In this document: positions 10,619 to 21,584 of the stretch, piece by piece
How the letters are laid out: every line of letters starts with the position of its first letter
Position numbering within the stretch: the first letter of the stretch is position 1
Source: Cymbomonas tetramitiformis
Lineage: Eukaryota > Chlorophyta > Pyramimonadophyceae > Pyramimonadales > Pyramimonadaceae
Length of the DNA: 64,000 bases
Direction of reading: 5' to 3'
Assembly (NCBI GenBank): GCA_001247695.2
Contig: LGRX02028782.1
Location: forward strand, 38,258-102,257
Translations under genes and position numbers: made by a program
Notes under the pieces: generated by a model
Databases searched by the model: none
Told to the model about the DNA's origin: nothing
Seen by the model: only the letters and a program-made list of their open reading frames with translations

Positions 10619-12331
10619 CCTGTTTGCTCTGTTGGCTTGAGTCCATTTGTCTTACAGTGACTTGTTTTCCTAGCATGTTTGACAGTCCTGCAGCCCATAT
10701 TTTCATTTCGTTGAGCATTCTTTTCGCCGCTCTGTCCCCTTTGGTATATTTGCCTTTTAGCGAATCGTAGGCCCACAGTACTAGTCCATCTTCTTTGGTT
10801 GGACCGGCTAGCATCATCCGCCAGTGTGCTCCATCTCCGACCGCTAGTCCGAAGTGTTTGTTTTGCCCCAGTTTTTCAATTGCCCTTTTCGTGACCGGTG
10901 AGCACGGTTCTTGGGTTCCGAGTCTTTCTCTCAGTTGGCCAAGTACCAGTGTTGAAAGCGGTTTTGTTTCGTGTAGCAGTTGTGCTTGGTATATTTGGTA
11001 TGAGTTTAATTTGCCTTTTTCCGCAAACAGCCCTGCCGTCGTGGTGTTGAATACGTATTCTTCGTTCGTGGGTTCCGTTCCTCCCCCCGTCATGTCCGGT
11101 TGGACATCGCTCTGTTTTCGTGTTAATTTCAGTTGTTTGTATTTTTGTTGGGCTCGCGCTTTCGCGTCGGTTTCGTGTCGTTCGTTCCAGAGGAGTTTCT
11201 TTATCTGTTTGCCGTTGGTTGGTGTGCCTTCCCTTATCGTTACTATCATTTCCGTCCATTTTCTGGTCCTGACGAATTTAATTCTCCTGCCTTGTGTAAT
11301 CATTTTGAGGCCTTTCCGTCTTTCATTTCTAGCCTTTCTCGTATCTAGGTTTGTCTTTCCGCCTTTGTTCTTTGTGTGCTGTTTTCTTTCGGTCTGCTGC
11401 TCGGTTTTTGCTTCGGTTTCTCTCGGCTTGGCTTTGATGTTTTGGTTGTCGTAGTTTTTGTCGCCTTTCGTTGTTCTGCTGAGCCGTCTCTTTTGCTTCC
11501 TTCTTTCCTCCCTTTTGCACTTCGTATTGCTTTTGCCTTTTCTAATTCTGTTGCCGGCAGTACATTCTCCATTACTTTCTACAGCTGTCAGGGTTTCAGG
11601 GGTTGGGTTAGGGTTTGTCGTGGTTGTCGTATTATTTTGCGTTACTGTGTTACATGCGCTTGTTTCGCCCGTGACGGGCTCAGCTCCAGTTTCTATCCTT
11701 TTTCCTGCTTGCTTTTCATATGTTTGGGTTGTTTTCTCTCTTTTTTCGTGGTTTTTTGCCATTTCCCGGCTGGTCGGTGCCACAAGCGTGAGCTCGCTGG
11801 AGGTTTCGGCTTCTCTGGTGGGTGCTCGGAATTCGCTCAAATTTGTTCCATGTGTTGTTGTTTGTTCATACTTGGGTACTGTGGAGTATTTACGGTCGGT
11901 TCCACTCACACTTGTCTTGGTAACTTGTTTAGTACTTTCGGTCATTAGGGTTTCGGGGCTTGGGTTAGGGTTTGTCGTGGCTGTCAGTCGTTTATTATGC
12001 GTTACTGTGTTACATGTGCATGTTTTGTCCGTGACGGGCGCAGCTGCAGTTTCTAGCTTATTTTCTGCTCGTTTCTCATATGTTTGGGCTGTTTCCTCAC
12101 CCTTTTCGTGTTTTTTTGTTATTTTCCGGTTGGTCGGTGCCACAAGCGTGAGCTCGCTGGAGGTTTCGGCCCCTCTGGTGGGTGCTCGGAATTCTCCCAA
12201 ATTGGTTCCAGGTGTTGTTGCTTGTTCATACTTGGGTGCTGTGGAGTATTTTTTGTCGGTTCCACTCACATTTGTCTCGGCAGCTTGTTTAGTACTTGTA
12301 GTTATTAGGGTTTCGGGGTTTGGGTTAGGGT

Positions 12332-12382
<51 letters not shown>

Positions 12383-14093
12383 TGCCTATCCGTGTTCCGT
12401 TATTAGTTGTTGCTGCGTGTTCGCTACACCACTTTTCGAGCCCCGAATCTTTGAGTAGTCTTCTTGCTGAATACTCTGTTGTTGCATCCTCTCCACTGGT
12501 GGGGGGGTGCTTGTGGTTATCGTATTTGTAATCATAATTATTTTTACTTGGTGTCGTTCTGTGGTTAGGGTTTTCTTTCATGTCCGCCGTTCTGTTTGGT
12601 ATGTTTATTGCTTTCTCATCATCGCCACACTTGTTAATAACATTCAGGACATATACCCTATTCGTCTTGCTGAGTTTGAATTCATCTCGGCCGTAATTAT
12701 TACTTGGATATTCATTATCGCCATGCTGTGTTGTGCTCGAGTTGTGCCGAGTGTACGGGCCGTTTGCTCTCTGTGTAATATTTCCTCGTGCATCAAGTAC
12801 TATGTCAGCATTACAGTGGTGTTGGCAGTGGCAGTGTGTTACTGCTGTAGAAGTGGTTGGCTCGAATGCGAAACCTTGGGTGTGTGGAGTTCTTGACGAG
12901 GTACGTTCCGTGTGTGAAATAATTTGTACCACAGTGGCTAACAGTGTGAATAACTTTGCAGTGGCCGTCGGTTCGAATGCAAAGTTATTAGTGTTGCCGG
13001 TAGTGCTATTCTCGGCTGCTGGCAGGCCGTGCTCCGGTGAGTTAACGTGGTTTGGGTGTGCTCGGTTGCGGTTATTACGGAGGGTACGTCGGTTAATGCA
13101 ACTCGGTGCAGTTTCAGGCAGGACGTGCTCAGGCAAGGAGTGTGTGCTGTTCGGGTGAATGTGGCTCAAATAAAATGACCTGCAGTTATTTATTGATGGT
13201 CCTACGGCTCTTGGCCGGTCGGTGCTGTCCTCACTCTTTTCTAATGGGGTCAAGCATACTTCGTCTTTTCCTACTCGGATTTTGCACTGTGCTGCCGTTC
13301 TCACTCTATCTTGTCCCTGTCCTCTTTCGATCTCTGCACACCCCCTGGTTCCCGTCAGTTCAGATTTCAGTTTTGTAACCGTTGTGCTGTTGTCAAATGC
13401 AGTTGTGTGTGGGAGGGTTTTTCTAGTGCTCACCTTCTGGGGGTTTGACCGAGTTGGTCTGCTGCTGGCGGCTTTCAGGACCAGTGACGTGCTTGGTGCT
13501 GTTGCTTTGGCCGTCCCTCTGGCCACTTTTTCGCCGACCCTCACCTTGGCCGGAGGCTCGTCTACCGGCTTCTCGTTCGGCTGCTTCCGGACGTTAGACG
13601 TTTGCTGGAAGTAGTGCTTCGGGATGTGGAACTTTTTCTTTGCCACTTTGCCGTCCTGTGCCTCCGGGGACCTCTCGATGCTGGCGGTGTCCATGGGGAT
13701 CTGCTTGTCTGCCTCTTCAGCAGCCGCCACAGGTTCAGATTCCGGCAGGTCCGTTTGGCCGAAGGACTTTAGGAGGTGCTGGGCTGTGATTTCCAGGTTC
13801 GTGGTCATAGATTTGAGGGACACCACCATAGCCGCACCCGTCTCGCGGTACGACTCGTGGAAGTTGCCTATTCCCGTGTGCAGGTCACGGTGCCTGTTGG
13901 CGGCTGCTGCCTCCGCTTCTGTCGCCGCCTTCTCGGTCTGCGTCTTGAGCTGCTTGATTTGGTCGTTGATTGCTCGGAGGAGTTGTCGGGACTCCGGGGT
14001 TAGTGATTCCTGTGCCGGCCGCGTTGCCGCCTCGAAAGCTGTCTCGAGTGACTTGGTGACTGCCTGATCTGCCGCAAGATCTCTTTGAGCCAT
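10392..14093 (-). CDS. Gag-like coiled-coil protein with C-terminal Ulp1-type cysteine protease
   Basis: A 1,233-residue protein. Residues 1-130 are Ala/Glu/Gln-rich and helical (probable coiled coil). A basic Lys/Pro region follows, then a long Thr/Asn/Lys-rich part with a tandem repeat and a poly-Thr run. The C-terminus carries a Ulp1/adenain-type (C48) cysteine protease: His in GAHWRMM near residue 1089, Asp in AYDSL near 1110, Gln in QQSKQDG and Cys in GYSCGVW near 1163. This is the His-Asp-Gln-Cys order of the family. Such proteases cleave SUMO-like tails or polyproteins. The start ATG at 14091-14093 is only a few bases from an exon of the + strand DUF7869-like gene, so the unit appears to have landed in or beside that gene. 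Host gene or mobile element cannot be decided here. Confidence 0.75.
11586..12330 (-). repeat. 357-bp tandem repeat within the Ulp1 protein, about two copies
   Basis: Words containing GGGTTAGGGTTTG begin unit boundaries near 11586, 11943 and 12300, a 357-bp (119-codon) period. The repeated protein segments share stretches such as SSELTLVAPT and VSGTD. The boundary encodes an Asn-Pro repeat and happens to resemble the plant telomere word CCCTAAA. Confidence 0.8.
12332..12381 (-). repeat. (GTT)n microsatellite coding poly-Thr
   Basis: About sixteen uninterrupted GTT/ACA triplets inside the Ulp1-protein frame encode a run of threonines. Triplet expansion keeps the frame open. Confidence 0.95.
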
Positions 14094-14099
14094 TAGTAC

Positions 14100-15746
14100 A
14101 AAGTTTTTGAGCGAGAATTCAGCGACTGGCTGAAGATTCCAAAGTGCAATCGTTTCTCCCAGTGTGATACCTGCGCGTCGATCAAGCTTCTGAAAGAAGG
14201 CTTGACAAAATCACAACGAGGTAAGAACAAACATTTATGTTTTGCAATTGTTTGAACACCTTGCTTACATCGATTTTGTACTTACCTTAGATCTTTTTAT
14301 TTTACAGCGCAATACGACGGACCACTGAACAAGCATCTCGCCATCGCCCGAGCTGAGCGTACTAAATTTTACAAACACGGTCGCAAAGCCAACATGAAAA
14401 CGAGTATTAGTATGAACAAGATATGGTGGAAGTACGCGTCCGTTATCATCGATGGCATGACTCAGTGGACTACCAGGTTGCCTCATTTCCGCCGCATCCC
14501 CAAACATCTCGACAAGAAAGACTTTTTGGACGTACACAACATGGGCAGCATGATTGAGAACGTGGGTCGTTTCATGGACTTCAATTATGCCAACTTCAAA
14601 GACGACGCCAACTTCCTCGTCAACGTGCTGCACCGTGACATTCTTCGAATTCAAGAACATCGACGGAATGGAGATGGTGATACCTCGTACCCGATGCCTG
14701 AGGTGTTGTACGTTCAACTTGACAACGTGAGTACGAACAAGAGCAAGCTGATGATCGCCTACGCATCGTGGTTGGTACAGCAAGACATCTTCCGCAAAGT
14801 GAAGATCAATTTTCTGTTGGTGGGCCACACGCACGAGAACATTGACCAAATGTTTTCTCGTTTCTCCGTGCGCCTGCGTCGCAAACAGGCATGGACCCTC
14901 GACGAGATGTTTGAGGTAGCGCGGGAGTGCTTTACCGACGGTGTTCACTGCGAACACACCCAGAAGAACTATGACTTCGAGTCTTGGATGGCTGGGCACC
15001 ACAACGATTTGCATCAAATCTCCCAGCAGCAAACCTTCAAGTTTTTCAAGGACGAGAACGGCAACGTCGTCATGCAACACAAGCAGTATTCCAGCTCGCC
15101 TGTGTGGTTACCTGAGACGCCACTGATCAGGCTCCGGAGCGAGCCAGCGGCGGAAGGTCCTGCCTATATAAAACCGGTGCCTTTCACCGTGAAGGGACTC
15201 GAGAAGTTGGACGAACTGAAGAAGGGGCTTCAAGATATCTTGGGCGCGAAATTCACGGACACGCACGAGGAATTCTGGTCTGAGCAAATCATTGCCACGC
15301 AGCGGAGATTAACTGAAGGCGGAGAATGCCAAGCACCTCCGATGCCTTACGTACATCCCGAGAAGCGATATGTCGAGCGCAACGGTGAGCTTGTTCGACT
15401 TCTAGAGGCTCCGGCTCTCGCGATCGAAGCGGCGAATAGAGCACCGGTTCCAGCTATCCCTGACCGAATCCGGGACAAAATCGATCGTCCTCCGGTTGTC
15501 GTGTATAACGGCAAACGCAAGGCGCATGGCCCCGCCCAAAAACAAGCGGAGAGGTACGTCCAGAACGCTTGTTGGGAGGTCAACTACGAGATGCTGACGG
15601 TCGGCAGCTTTGCGGTGGCTCTGGCGGTGGAGCGTGAAAACGACAAGTACGCTTTCCGTGTGCAGCTGAAGCGTGGCGAATGGTCGGATCCATTGTACTT
15701 GGTTAAAGTGGAGGCCTGCTATCCGGCACAAACCGAGCTGAAATAA
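14100..15746 (+). CDS. DUF7869-like transposase-type protein, 5' truncated
   Basis: Exon 14100-14220 reads on through a clear GT-AG intron (14221-14307, 87 bp) into a long exon ending at 15746. The junction is phase 1 and preserves the frame. The first exon has the Cys pair CDTC after FSQ. The second has acidic LYVQLDNVST and the signature LLVGHTHENIDQMFSRFS, typical of the DUF7869 family, thought to have an RNase-H-fold transposase-like core; that assignment is from family memory. The second half is shared with the copy at 62896-64000, including QTFKFFKDENG and YNGKRKA. The first exon lacks its true start: a stop at 14094-14096 and the ATG of the opposing Ulp1 gene mark an insertion junction. 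The C-terminus ends early compared with the second copy (about 118 residues shorter), apparently at a nonsense TAA. Confidence 0.7.
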
Positions 15747-15844
15747 AGATATTACTTCCCTAGCAAATACACTGTTCCAAAGAAAAAGCACTTAAAGTTA
15801 TCGCGAGCCAACTTGGAGCCTTCTATCTCTGGTATAATAACCGC

Positions 15845-16615
15845 TGCCCGCCCATCATGCAACCATGTTTGCCAAGCATGCAACCGCTTCCAGCCCAACA
15901 TGCAACCGCTGCACGCNNNNNNNNNNNNNNNNNNNNNNNNNNNNNNNNNNNNNNNNNNNNNNNNNNNNNNNNNNNNNNNNNNNNNNNNNNNNNNNNNNNN
16001 NNNNNNNNNNNNNNNNNNNNNNNNNNNNNNNNNNNNNNNNNNNNNNNNNNNNNNNNNNNNNNNNNNNNNNNNNNNNNNNNNNNNNNNNNNNNNNNNNNNN
16101 NNNNNNCCTCTAGCATGCAACCACTGGCGCTCCTAGCAGCAAACTATTTACGCCCAGCATGCTACCGTGTTTGCCCAGCATGCGACCGCTGCCCGCTCAT
16201 CATGCAACCATGTTTGCCCAGCATGCAACCGGTGCCCGCCCAGCATGCGATCATGTTTGCCCCGCATGCAACCACGGTGCCCTCTAGCATGCAACCGGGT
16301 GCCCGCCCAGCATGCGACCATGTTTGCCCCGCATGCAACCAGTGCCCTCTAGCACGCAACCGCTGCACAACCAGCATGCAACCATGTTTGCCCAACATGC
16401 AACCCGTGCCCTCTAACATGCAACCACTGACCTCCTAGCAGCAAACCATTAAAGCCCAGCATGCAACCATGTTTGCCCAGCATGCGACCACTGCCCGCCC
16501 AGCATGCAACCGTTGCCCGCCTAGCATGCAACCAGTGCCGCCCAGCAGGATGCTGGGCGGGCAACGCTTGCATGCTCGGCGGCACTGGTTGCATGCATGG
16601 CGAACATGGTTGCTT
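15845..16615. repeat. 22-bp GCATGC satellite with orientation flip
   Basis: Tandem units of 21-24 bp share the core GCATGCAACC, with alternating spacers such as ATGTTTGCCCA and GCTGCCCGCCCA. Near 16549 the array turns round: the same words continue as their reverse complement, giving a large inverted repeat centred there. No gene is present; open frames across it are artefacts of the period. Confidence 0.85.
15917..16106. other. Assembly gap (190 N)
   Basis: 190 unresolved bases inside the GCATGC satellite. The gap size may be arbitrary, so array length is unknown. Confidence 0.99.
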
Positions 16616-16623
16616 GCGGGGAA

Positions 16624-16849
16624 CTTCCGGAGCCGGATGCAGTGCCCTGCTATGCGGTGTTGTGCTCTGCTGTGGGCGTAACTGTAATATGCTATGATGT
16701 GCAATGCTTTGTGCAGCGAAACAATGCCGCTGAGTCTCGGGGGCACACTCGACTGCGCAATGCCCAGCCGAGTGTGCGCCCGCGACGGGGCTGTCAGGAG
16801 TTCAACCTGAGCTCAGCAGGGGTATATCCCGCTGAGGTTGCAGCCCCTC
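16624..16849. repeat. Long direct repeat, copy 1
   Basis: Begins CTTCCGGAGCCGGATGCAG and ends GTTGCAGCCCCTC. Nearly the same sequence recurs at 17170-17391. Between the pair (16850-17169) is a degenerate TGTGCTATGCATATG microsatellite. No gene is visible. Could be two monomers of a longer satellite. Confidence 0.85.
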
Positions 16850-17169
16850 CCTCACTGCCACGCATAAAAGCATATGCAACAGACATTGCTGTGTTGTGCT
16901 ATGCATATGCAAATGCTGTGCTGTGCTATGTTGCGATATGCATATGATGCCTTGTGCTATGGAGATGCAAATGCTGTGCTATGTAGATGTAAAAGTTGTA
17001 TTTTGCTGTGCTATGCATGTGCATATGCATATGTTGTGCTATGCCATGCAACGGCCCTTGTTGTGCTGTGCTATGCATATGTAATTATTGTGCTGTGCTG
17101 TGCCGTGTTATGCACATGCTCTATGCACATGCTCTGCCGTGCGGTGCAGTGTCGGATCTCCGGAATCCA

Positions 17170-17391
17170 CTTCCGCAGCCGGATGCAGTGCCCTGCTGTG
17201 CGGTGTTGTGCTCTGCTGTGGGCGTAACTGTAATATGCTATGTTGCACAATGCTTTGTGCAGCGAATGCCGCTGAGTCTCAGGCGCACACTCGACTGCGC
17301 AGTGCCCAGCCGAGTGTGCGCCCGCGACGGGGCTGTCAGGAGTTCAACCTGAGCTCAGCAGGGGTATATCCCGCTGAGGTTGCAGCCCCTC
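17170..17391. repeat. Long direct repeat, copy 2
   Basis: About 222 bp, collinear with 16624-16849 apart from a few substitutions and small deletions. See that entry for context. Confidence 0.85.
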
Positions 17392-18260
17392 GTATGGCTC
17401 TAACTACGAACTACAGCGTGCATTGTACCTGAGGGTCTTAATATGCTGTCGGGACTGATATCTGGGGGAAAACCCTGACTCGAAAAGAAAACAGCCACAG
17501 TCTGTGCAGAATGCCCCGCGCCACAGACACCCCGCTAGCGGAACCGTTGAGCTTGATCCCAAGCCGGGAATCAAGTTCCACGGACGACAGCCTTTACAAG
17601 AATGATGCAGCGGGATAGCGGCGCCGTTTTGCAACACACATAAAGTGATAAGCAGAAAACAGTCAAAAGTTGAAGTTGTCACAAAAATACCAATCGAACT
17701 TCACACCAAGCTAGAATAATTGTAATATAACAATATTTGAAGAAATAGCTCGCAACGAGGAAACCTAGGATTCAGCCGCGTACCTGCCACGCTCAGCAAC
17801 CAGAAGCGAAAGAATGAAAAGCGCCTGTCTCGTCAAACCTCGTCGTAAAGGCGGCTCTGATGGTCTTGAGACAGAAACCAACACAGTTCAACGTATCAAT
17901 CTCGAAGATGCTTGGAGCTTCGGGGCTTCCGTTGTGTTTAGTCGCCGTAAATGTTGGAAACCTAAAACCGAGATCTCAAGCACTGGCGCGGCACTGTGCA
18001 TATCTCGGTCTAAACGCCACATTACACGTCACGACAACTCCCAGGAATACACGAACGTGTTTGGCAAGATTCACTTAAATACTGTCACTTAATTTTATTT
18101 CTAGCAATATATCCAGCTCTTTTCTGTGAGGTGTGTAGCGTTATGAAAATGCCTCCAAAATCTGCAGTTAACGTACGACCTCTACTGTACGGGTGAACCC
18201 GTCACGTGTCACTTTATTGCGATGTGATGCGATGTGATTTCACCAGAAATCGCCGGTGAA
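17392..18260. other. Stretch with no recognised gene
   Basis: An 869-bp segment between the direct repeats and the tyrosine-recombinase element. The only sizeable frame (17814-18092, +, 92 residues) is basic and matches nothing I recognise. No strong repeat or RNA gene was seen. Confidence 0.5.
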
Positions 18261-18502
18261 CTGCTGATCCTTGGTGTTCTCCCTAATTTGAGAATGAGGC
18301 GTCACCCGGGAGGCAGATCGTCGGATTCGCTCCCGTCCCCGGACCTGAATCGATCAGGCGCCGGTTCACTGCCTGTGCCGGTTCGTTCGCGAGACACGAG
18401 CAGGACGCTTAAAAGTGAGGAATTCGTGCTTCTTTTCACTCATTTTCCTGCCTGCTGACGAGTCTTCGCATTTTCCCCTGTGTTTCTAGCTAATTTTTTC
18501 TT
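18261..18502 (+). repeat. Split direct repeat A1
   Basis: 242 bp, matching A2 at 26641-26882 with about six differences. It contains the probable promoter region upstream of the Gag-like start at 18511. Confidence 0.9.
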
Positions 18503-18510
18503 TTGCAATC

Positions 18511-19676
18511 ATGAGTTCCGGGCAAAACGCACCCATTGTTTCGACGCGCAGCAGGCGCTCTACTCGTGTCGTCCGTTCTGCGGCTCATGCCGCTGATGCT
18601 CTCGTCCCGACCGACCTCGCGACCGCCGTTGCTCCCCCTGCTGAGGCGATCCCTCCGCAAGATGCTCAACTACTGCGTGAATTGGGTATGAGTCGGAGTC
18701 GGAGGAGGAAGACGGGGACGACCGGCGTTTCTCCCCGGACTTATCGCAGCCTGTTCCCTCAGAACCCCAGGATGAGGAATTTTCCTTCGGCTCACAGCCT
18801 ACCGAGCGTCCTTCGTCGCCTCCTCCGTCTCCGCCTGCGAACATAAACGTTCGTCCGAGATCGTCCTCCGCGATAGACGTTGGTGGTGCGGCTCGCCTTA
18901 TGTTCGGGACGCTGCCTGGCGCGCAAGCAAGTTCGCGCCCGTCTACTTTGCCTGCCTCGGCACCTCTTTCCGTGGCCGACATATGCAATCGCGACTTCAC
19001 CGGCAGCAACCTGAACTTACTCCCGAGCGCGGACGTTTTGTTAATGAAGGGTGTCTTTTCGCTCCAAGTCCTCCATGATATGTGCGCGCGAACCCCTGGC
19101 TTCCCCAAGTCGGAGAACCTGTCGCGGGTAATGTTGGTGAAGCACGTCGAGGCGTTCCGCCAAATCTTCGACTGTGCTGCGACGGAGGGGAGCCACCGGC
19201 AGCCTGCTGCGCCGGCCTTGGCGGTGCCTCAGCATAATTTTGCGGGTGCGGAGGGGCCGGCCCCCCCCGCGATAGGGGACGTACCGTCCCGGTTTGTATT
19301 CCGAGAAGGCTCGGAGCCACAAGCCTCCCCCTCGCCCATTGCTGCGGGGGCTGCAGTTGCTGATGCGACCTCGCTTCCTACCCGACCTGTGCTCCAGCCC
19401 CGTGGGCAATTTCCGTCTCCACCGTCGTCGACGGCGACTCCCGGTGTCGGAGCCCCCCCGGCGCCGAGCCCGGCAGTGGACCCAAGACTTGCCTTCTTCG
19501 CCGGCGTGCACGCCCCCGTGAGCCAACCCTCGGTTCTCCAGCAGCCCGTACAGGTAGTTAATCTCTTTCCTTTCGTCCCTCCTGCCCCTTTTGTTGCGAG
19601 TTTCTCTCCCACCAGCCCGTCCGTTTTGCTCCCTCACGCAATTCGTAAGCCTGTCTCTCGTACGGTCGTTTCGTAG
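18511..19676 (+). CDS. Gag-like N-terminal protein of the YR retrotransposon (frameshifted)
   Basis: The ATG at 18511 opens a frame (MSSGQNAP...) that leaves phase near 18685. The downstream phase then begins with an acidic Glu/Asp/Ser stretch and runs to a stop at 19676. The protein is Pro/Ala/Ser-rich, with a central part (DICNRDFTGSN..., LLMKGVFSLQVLHDM) that looks globular and may be the capsid-like domain. It lies nine bases after repeat A1, as expected for the first ORF of such an element. No zinc knuckle here; that lies at 21585-22076. Identity as Gag is by position and composition. Confidence 0.55.
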
Positions 19677-20246
19677 ATAGTCTTCGGTCGTTCGCTCCTC
19701 GTTTTTCCCTCGACACCTTCGTCTCCGCTCAGACCCACAACGAGGGGGCCGGACGGGAAACTTTCCACCACCGTTTTCTTTTTGTATATACCGACCGTTT
19801 CCCTTCCCAATCGGAATCCGAAAGCTTACTACGTGCACGATATTTCAAAAAAGCAAAATGAACCATATTTCCGTTTGGGCTTTGGTTTTTTCGATGTTTG
19901 TGTTTTGGTGTTTGGTTTGGTTTTGGTGCTGGAGCTTAATCTGCTCCCCCGGAATTGGTATCCCAGAACAGTTCTGTGCTTTCTCCATCCCTTTTGGTTT
20001 ATTCTATGTGTTTGCTTATCTTTGTGTGCTTAATTGTGTTCATGAAAGTTGACAATTCAGATAGGTCCATTGAACCGTCTCTGACCGTATGAAATTCCTC
20101 GATGTTCTGAGGTGTTCCCCTTGGGAGAACAGACGTTTGTAAATCCTCAAACTTTGTGAGGTGTTCTCCGTGGGAGAATCAATGTGAAAATCCTCAAATT
20201 GTGAGGTGTTCTCCTTGGGAGAGCTAATTTTGAAAATCCTCAACTT
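19677..20246 (+). repeat. Non-coding segment with short tandem units
   Basis: 19677-20084 holds no recognised gene; one small frame encodes a very hydrophobic peptide of doubtful reality. From about 20085 to 20275 a 50-60-bp unit recurs four times with the core GTGAGGTGTTCYCCTTGGGAG. The last unit runs into the RING frame. Confidence 0.6.
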
Positions 20247-20705
20247 GTGAGGTGTTCCCCTTGGGAGGAGCATTATCCCTTGGGGTTTATTGTGCTGAGG
20301 ACACTGATCAGTTCCTTATGTTTAGTCCCAATTGTGTTGTGGGAGTTCATTTTTGGTGCACACCTCATTGTGTGTGAGCAGGCTTTCAATGCTGATGATG
20401 ACGATGTGGCAATCACCAAAACTCTGCTTTCCCCGACGGTGGGGGATGACTGCTGCATTTGTTTAAGTCCTTTAATCTGGACAAATTTTGTCACAACCGC
20501 ATGTGGACACCATATTCATCGGAGGTGTTTCGATAGGCTGCCTGCCGAAAGTCGCAGAACCCAAGAGGAACTCATGCAAGCACGTGCTTTCCATTTCAAT
20601 CCACGTGTTGTGACAAAAGTTGTGAGATGCCCCATGTGTAGGACATACCGTATAGTCAAGCATCTCACGTTTGGTTACGAAGTTGTTACGTCTGTCTTAG
20701 CTTAA
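20247..20705 (+). CDS. Membrane-anchored RING-H2 finger protein inside the element
   Basis: A hydrophobic helix (residues about 13-42, LRTLISSLCLVPIVLWEFIF) precedes an acidic linker and a RING-H2 finger: CCIC, then CGHHIHRRC, then, after a long insert of about 43 residues, CPMC. The zinc ligand order is C-x2-C...C-x-H-x2-H-x2-C...C-x2-C. RING fingers are usually E3 ubiquitin ligases, here probably membrane-bound. No in-frame ATG lies ahead of the helix, so the true start must come from an upstream exon or a non-AUG codon. It lies between the two Gag-like parts and is probably a captured gene or an accessory ORF of the element. Confidence 0.6.
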   Translation: MRCSPWEEHYPLGFIVLRTLISSLCLVPIVLWEFIFGAHLIVCEQAFNADDDDVAITKTLLSPTVGDDCCICLSPLIWTNFVTTACGHHIHRRCFDRLPAESRRTQEELMQARAFHFNPRVVTKVVRCPMCRTYRIVKHLTFGYEVVTSVLA

Positions 20706-21584
20706 GAGAAAAGTTGCCCATTTCGGATATGATGTTTAGTCAATGTAAGCTGCGCAATCTTATGTTGGTTCCCCAGCCCCAGCTTTGAATAAGCATTGCT
20801 CACTCTCAAAATGTACAGTTCACATTCGGTCTCCGTTACTCATGTTTCAATTTTGATAATGTTGCTCTATCACTAATCTCAAATAGATGACTTGCTTGCG
20901 GTCCAGTTTGAATTTCCGGATTTGAATTCCGGCTTAATCCTTCACATCTCTTTTGAAATTTGAAATTTGAAATTTGAAATTGAAAATTTGGTTTGAAATT
21001 CACGGGTCTAAGGTTTAAATCTGAATCCCCAGGTTTGAAATTCTGAGATTGACATTTGGTTTGGAATTCCGAACTTGCCTTTTCGAAATCCCATCTGTCG
21101 TATTCGACCAGTAATTCTCCTGACCTGTTGCCCGGGATTATTTCCCGATAGTTTGAAATTCAATGAGTGACAACACTGCCGTTTTCCATTTCGCAAACTG
21201 GATTGGGCATGGAATTTGCTGATTTCAGATTACACATCGGCATGATTATTGCATTCAATGTATCATCAATATCGGATTGAGAAGATGTTACTGCTGCCAT
21301 ACGCTATTTTGTGCATATGCCCCACGACAGAGGACCCTCTGCGAGGTTCTCCTCGGCCTCAATTAAATGTTGCAAGGATGGGTCATGACCTTACAGGTCC
21401 CGCCGTTTTCGTCAGCACCTGAGCTAGCTGGATTCAACATCCAGGCGTATGTCGACTCTGTGCTTCAGAAATCCATGCAAGAAAAACTAAGGGAGTTTCC
21501 AATTGGCTAAAGGCTAACCGCCTTCGCAGTGAACTCTTGGAATGATGCCTGACTCCGGGAAAGGCAGTCTCCGAAATACCCAAG
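20706..21584 (+). other. AT-rich stretch with TTTGAAA repeats
   Basis: No clear gene. 20910-21060 is built from a degenerate TTTGAAATTC word, with four perfect tandem TTTGAAA copies near 20953-20980. The last part (about 21420-21584) may be decayed Gag coding sequence leading into the zinc-knuckle frame. Confidence 0.5.

Noticed and set aside
9816..10640. Long hydrophobic + strand reading frames opposite the Ulp1/RNase H unit
   Set aside because: They are antisense to frames with real protease and RNase H motifs; the Val/Leu/Cys/Ser bias is what the complement of Gln/Asn/Thr/Lys codons gives.
16874..17352. Cys/Ala/Met-rich frames in 16.9-17.4 kb
   Set aside because: Produced by the TGCTATGCATATG microsatellite in several phases at once.
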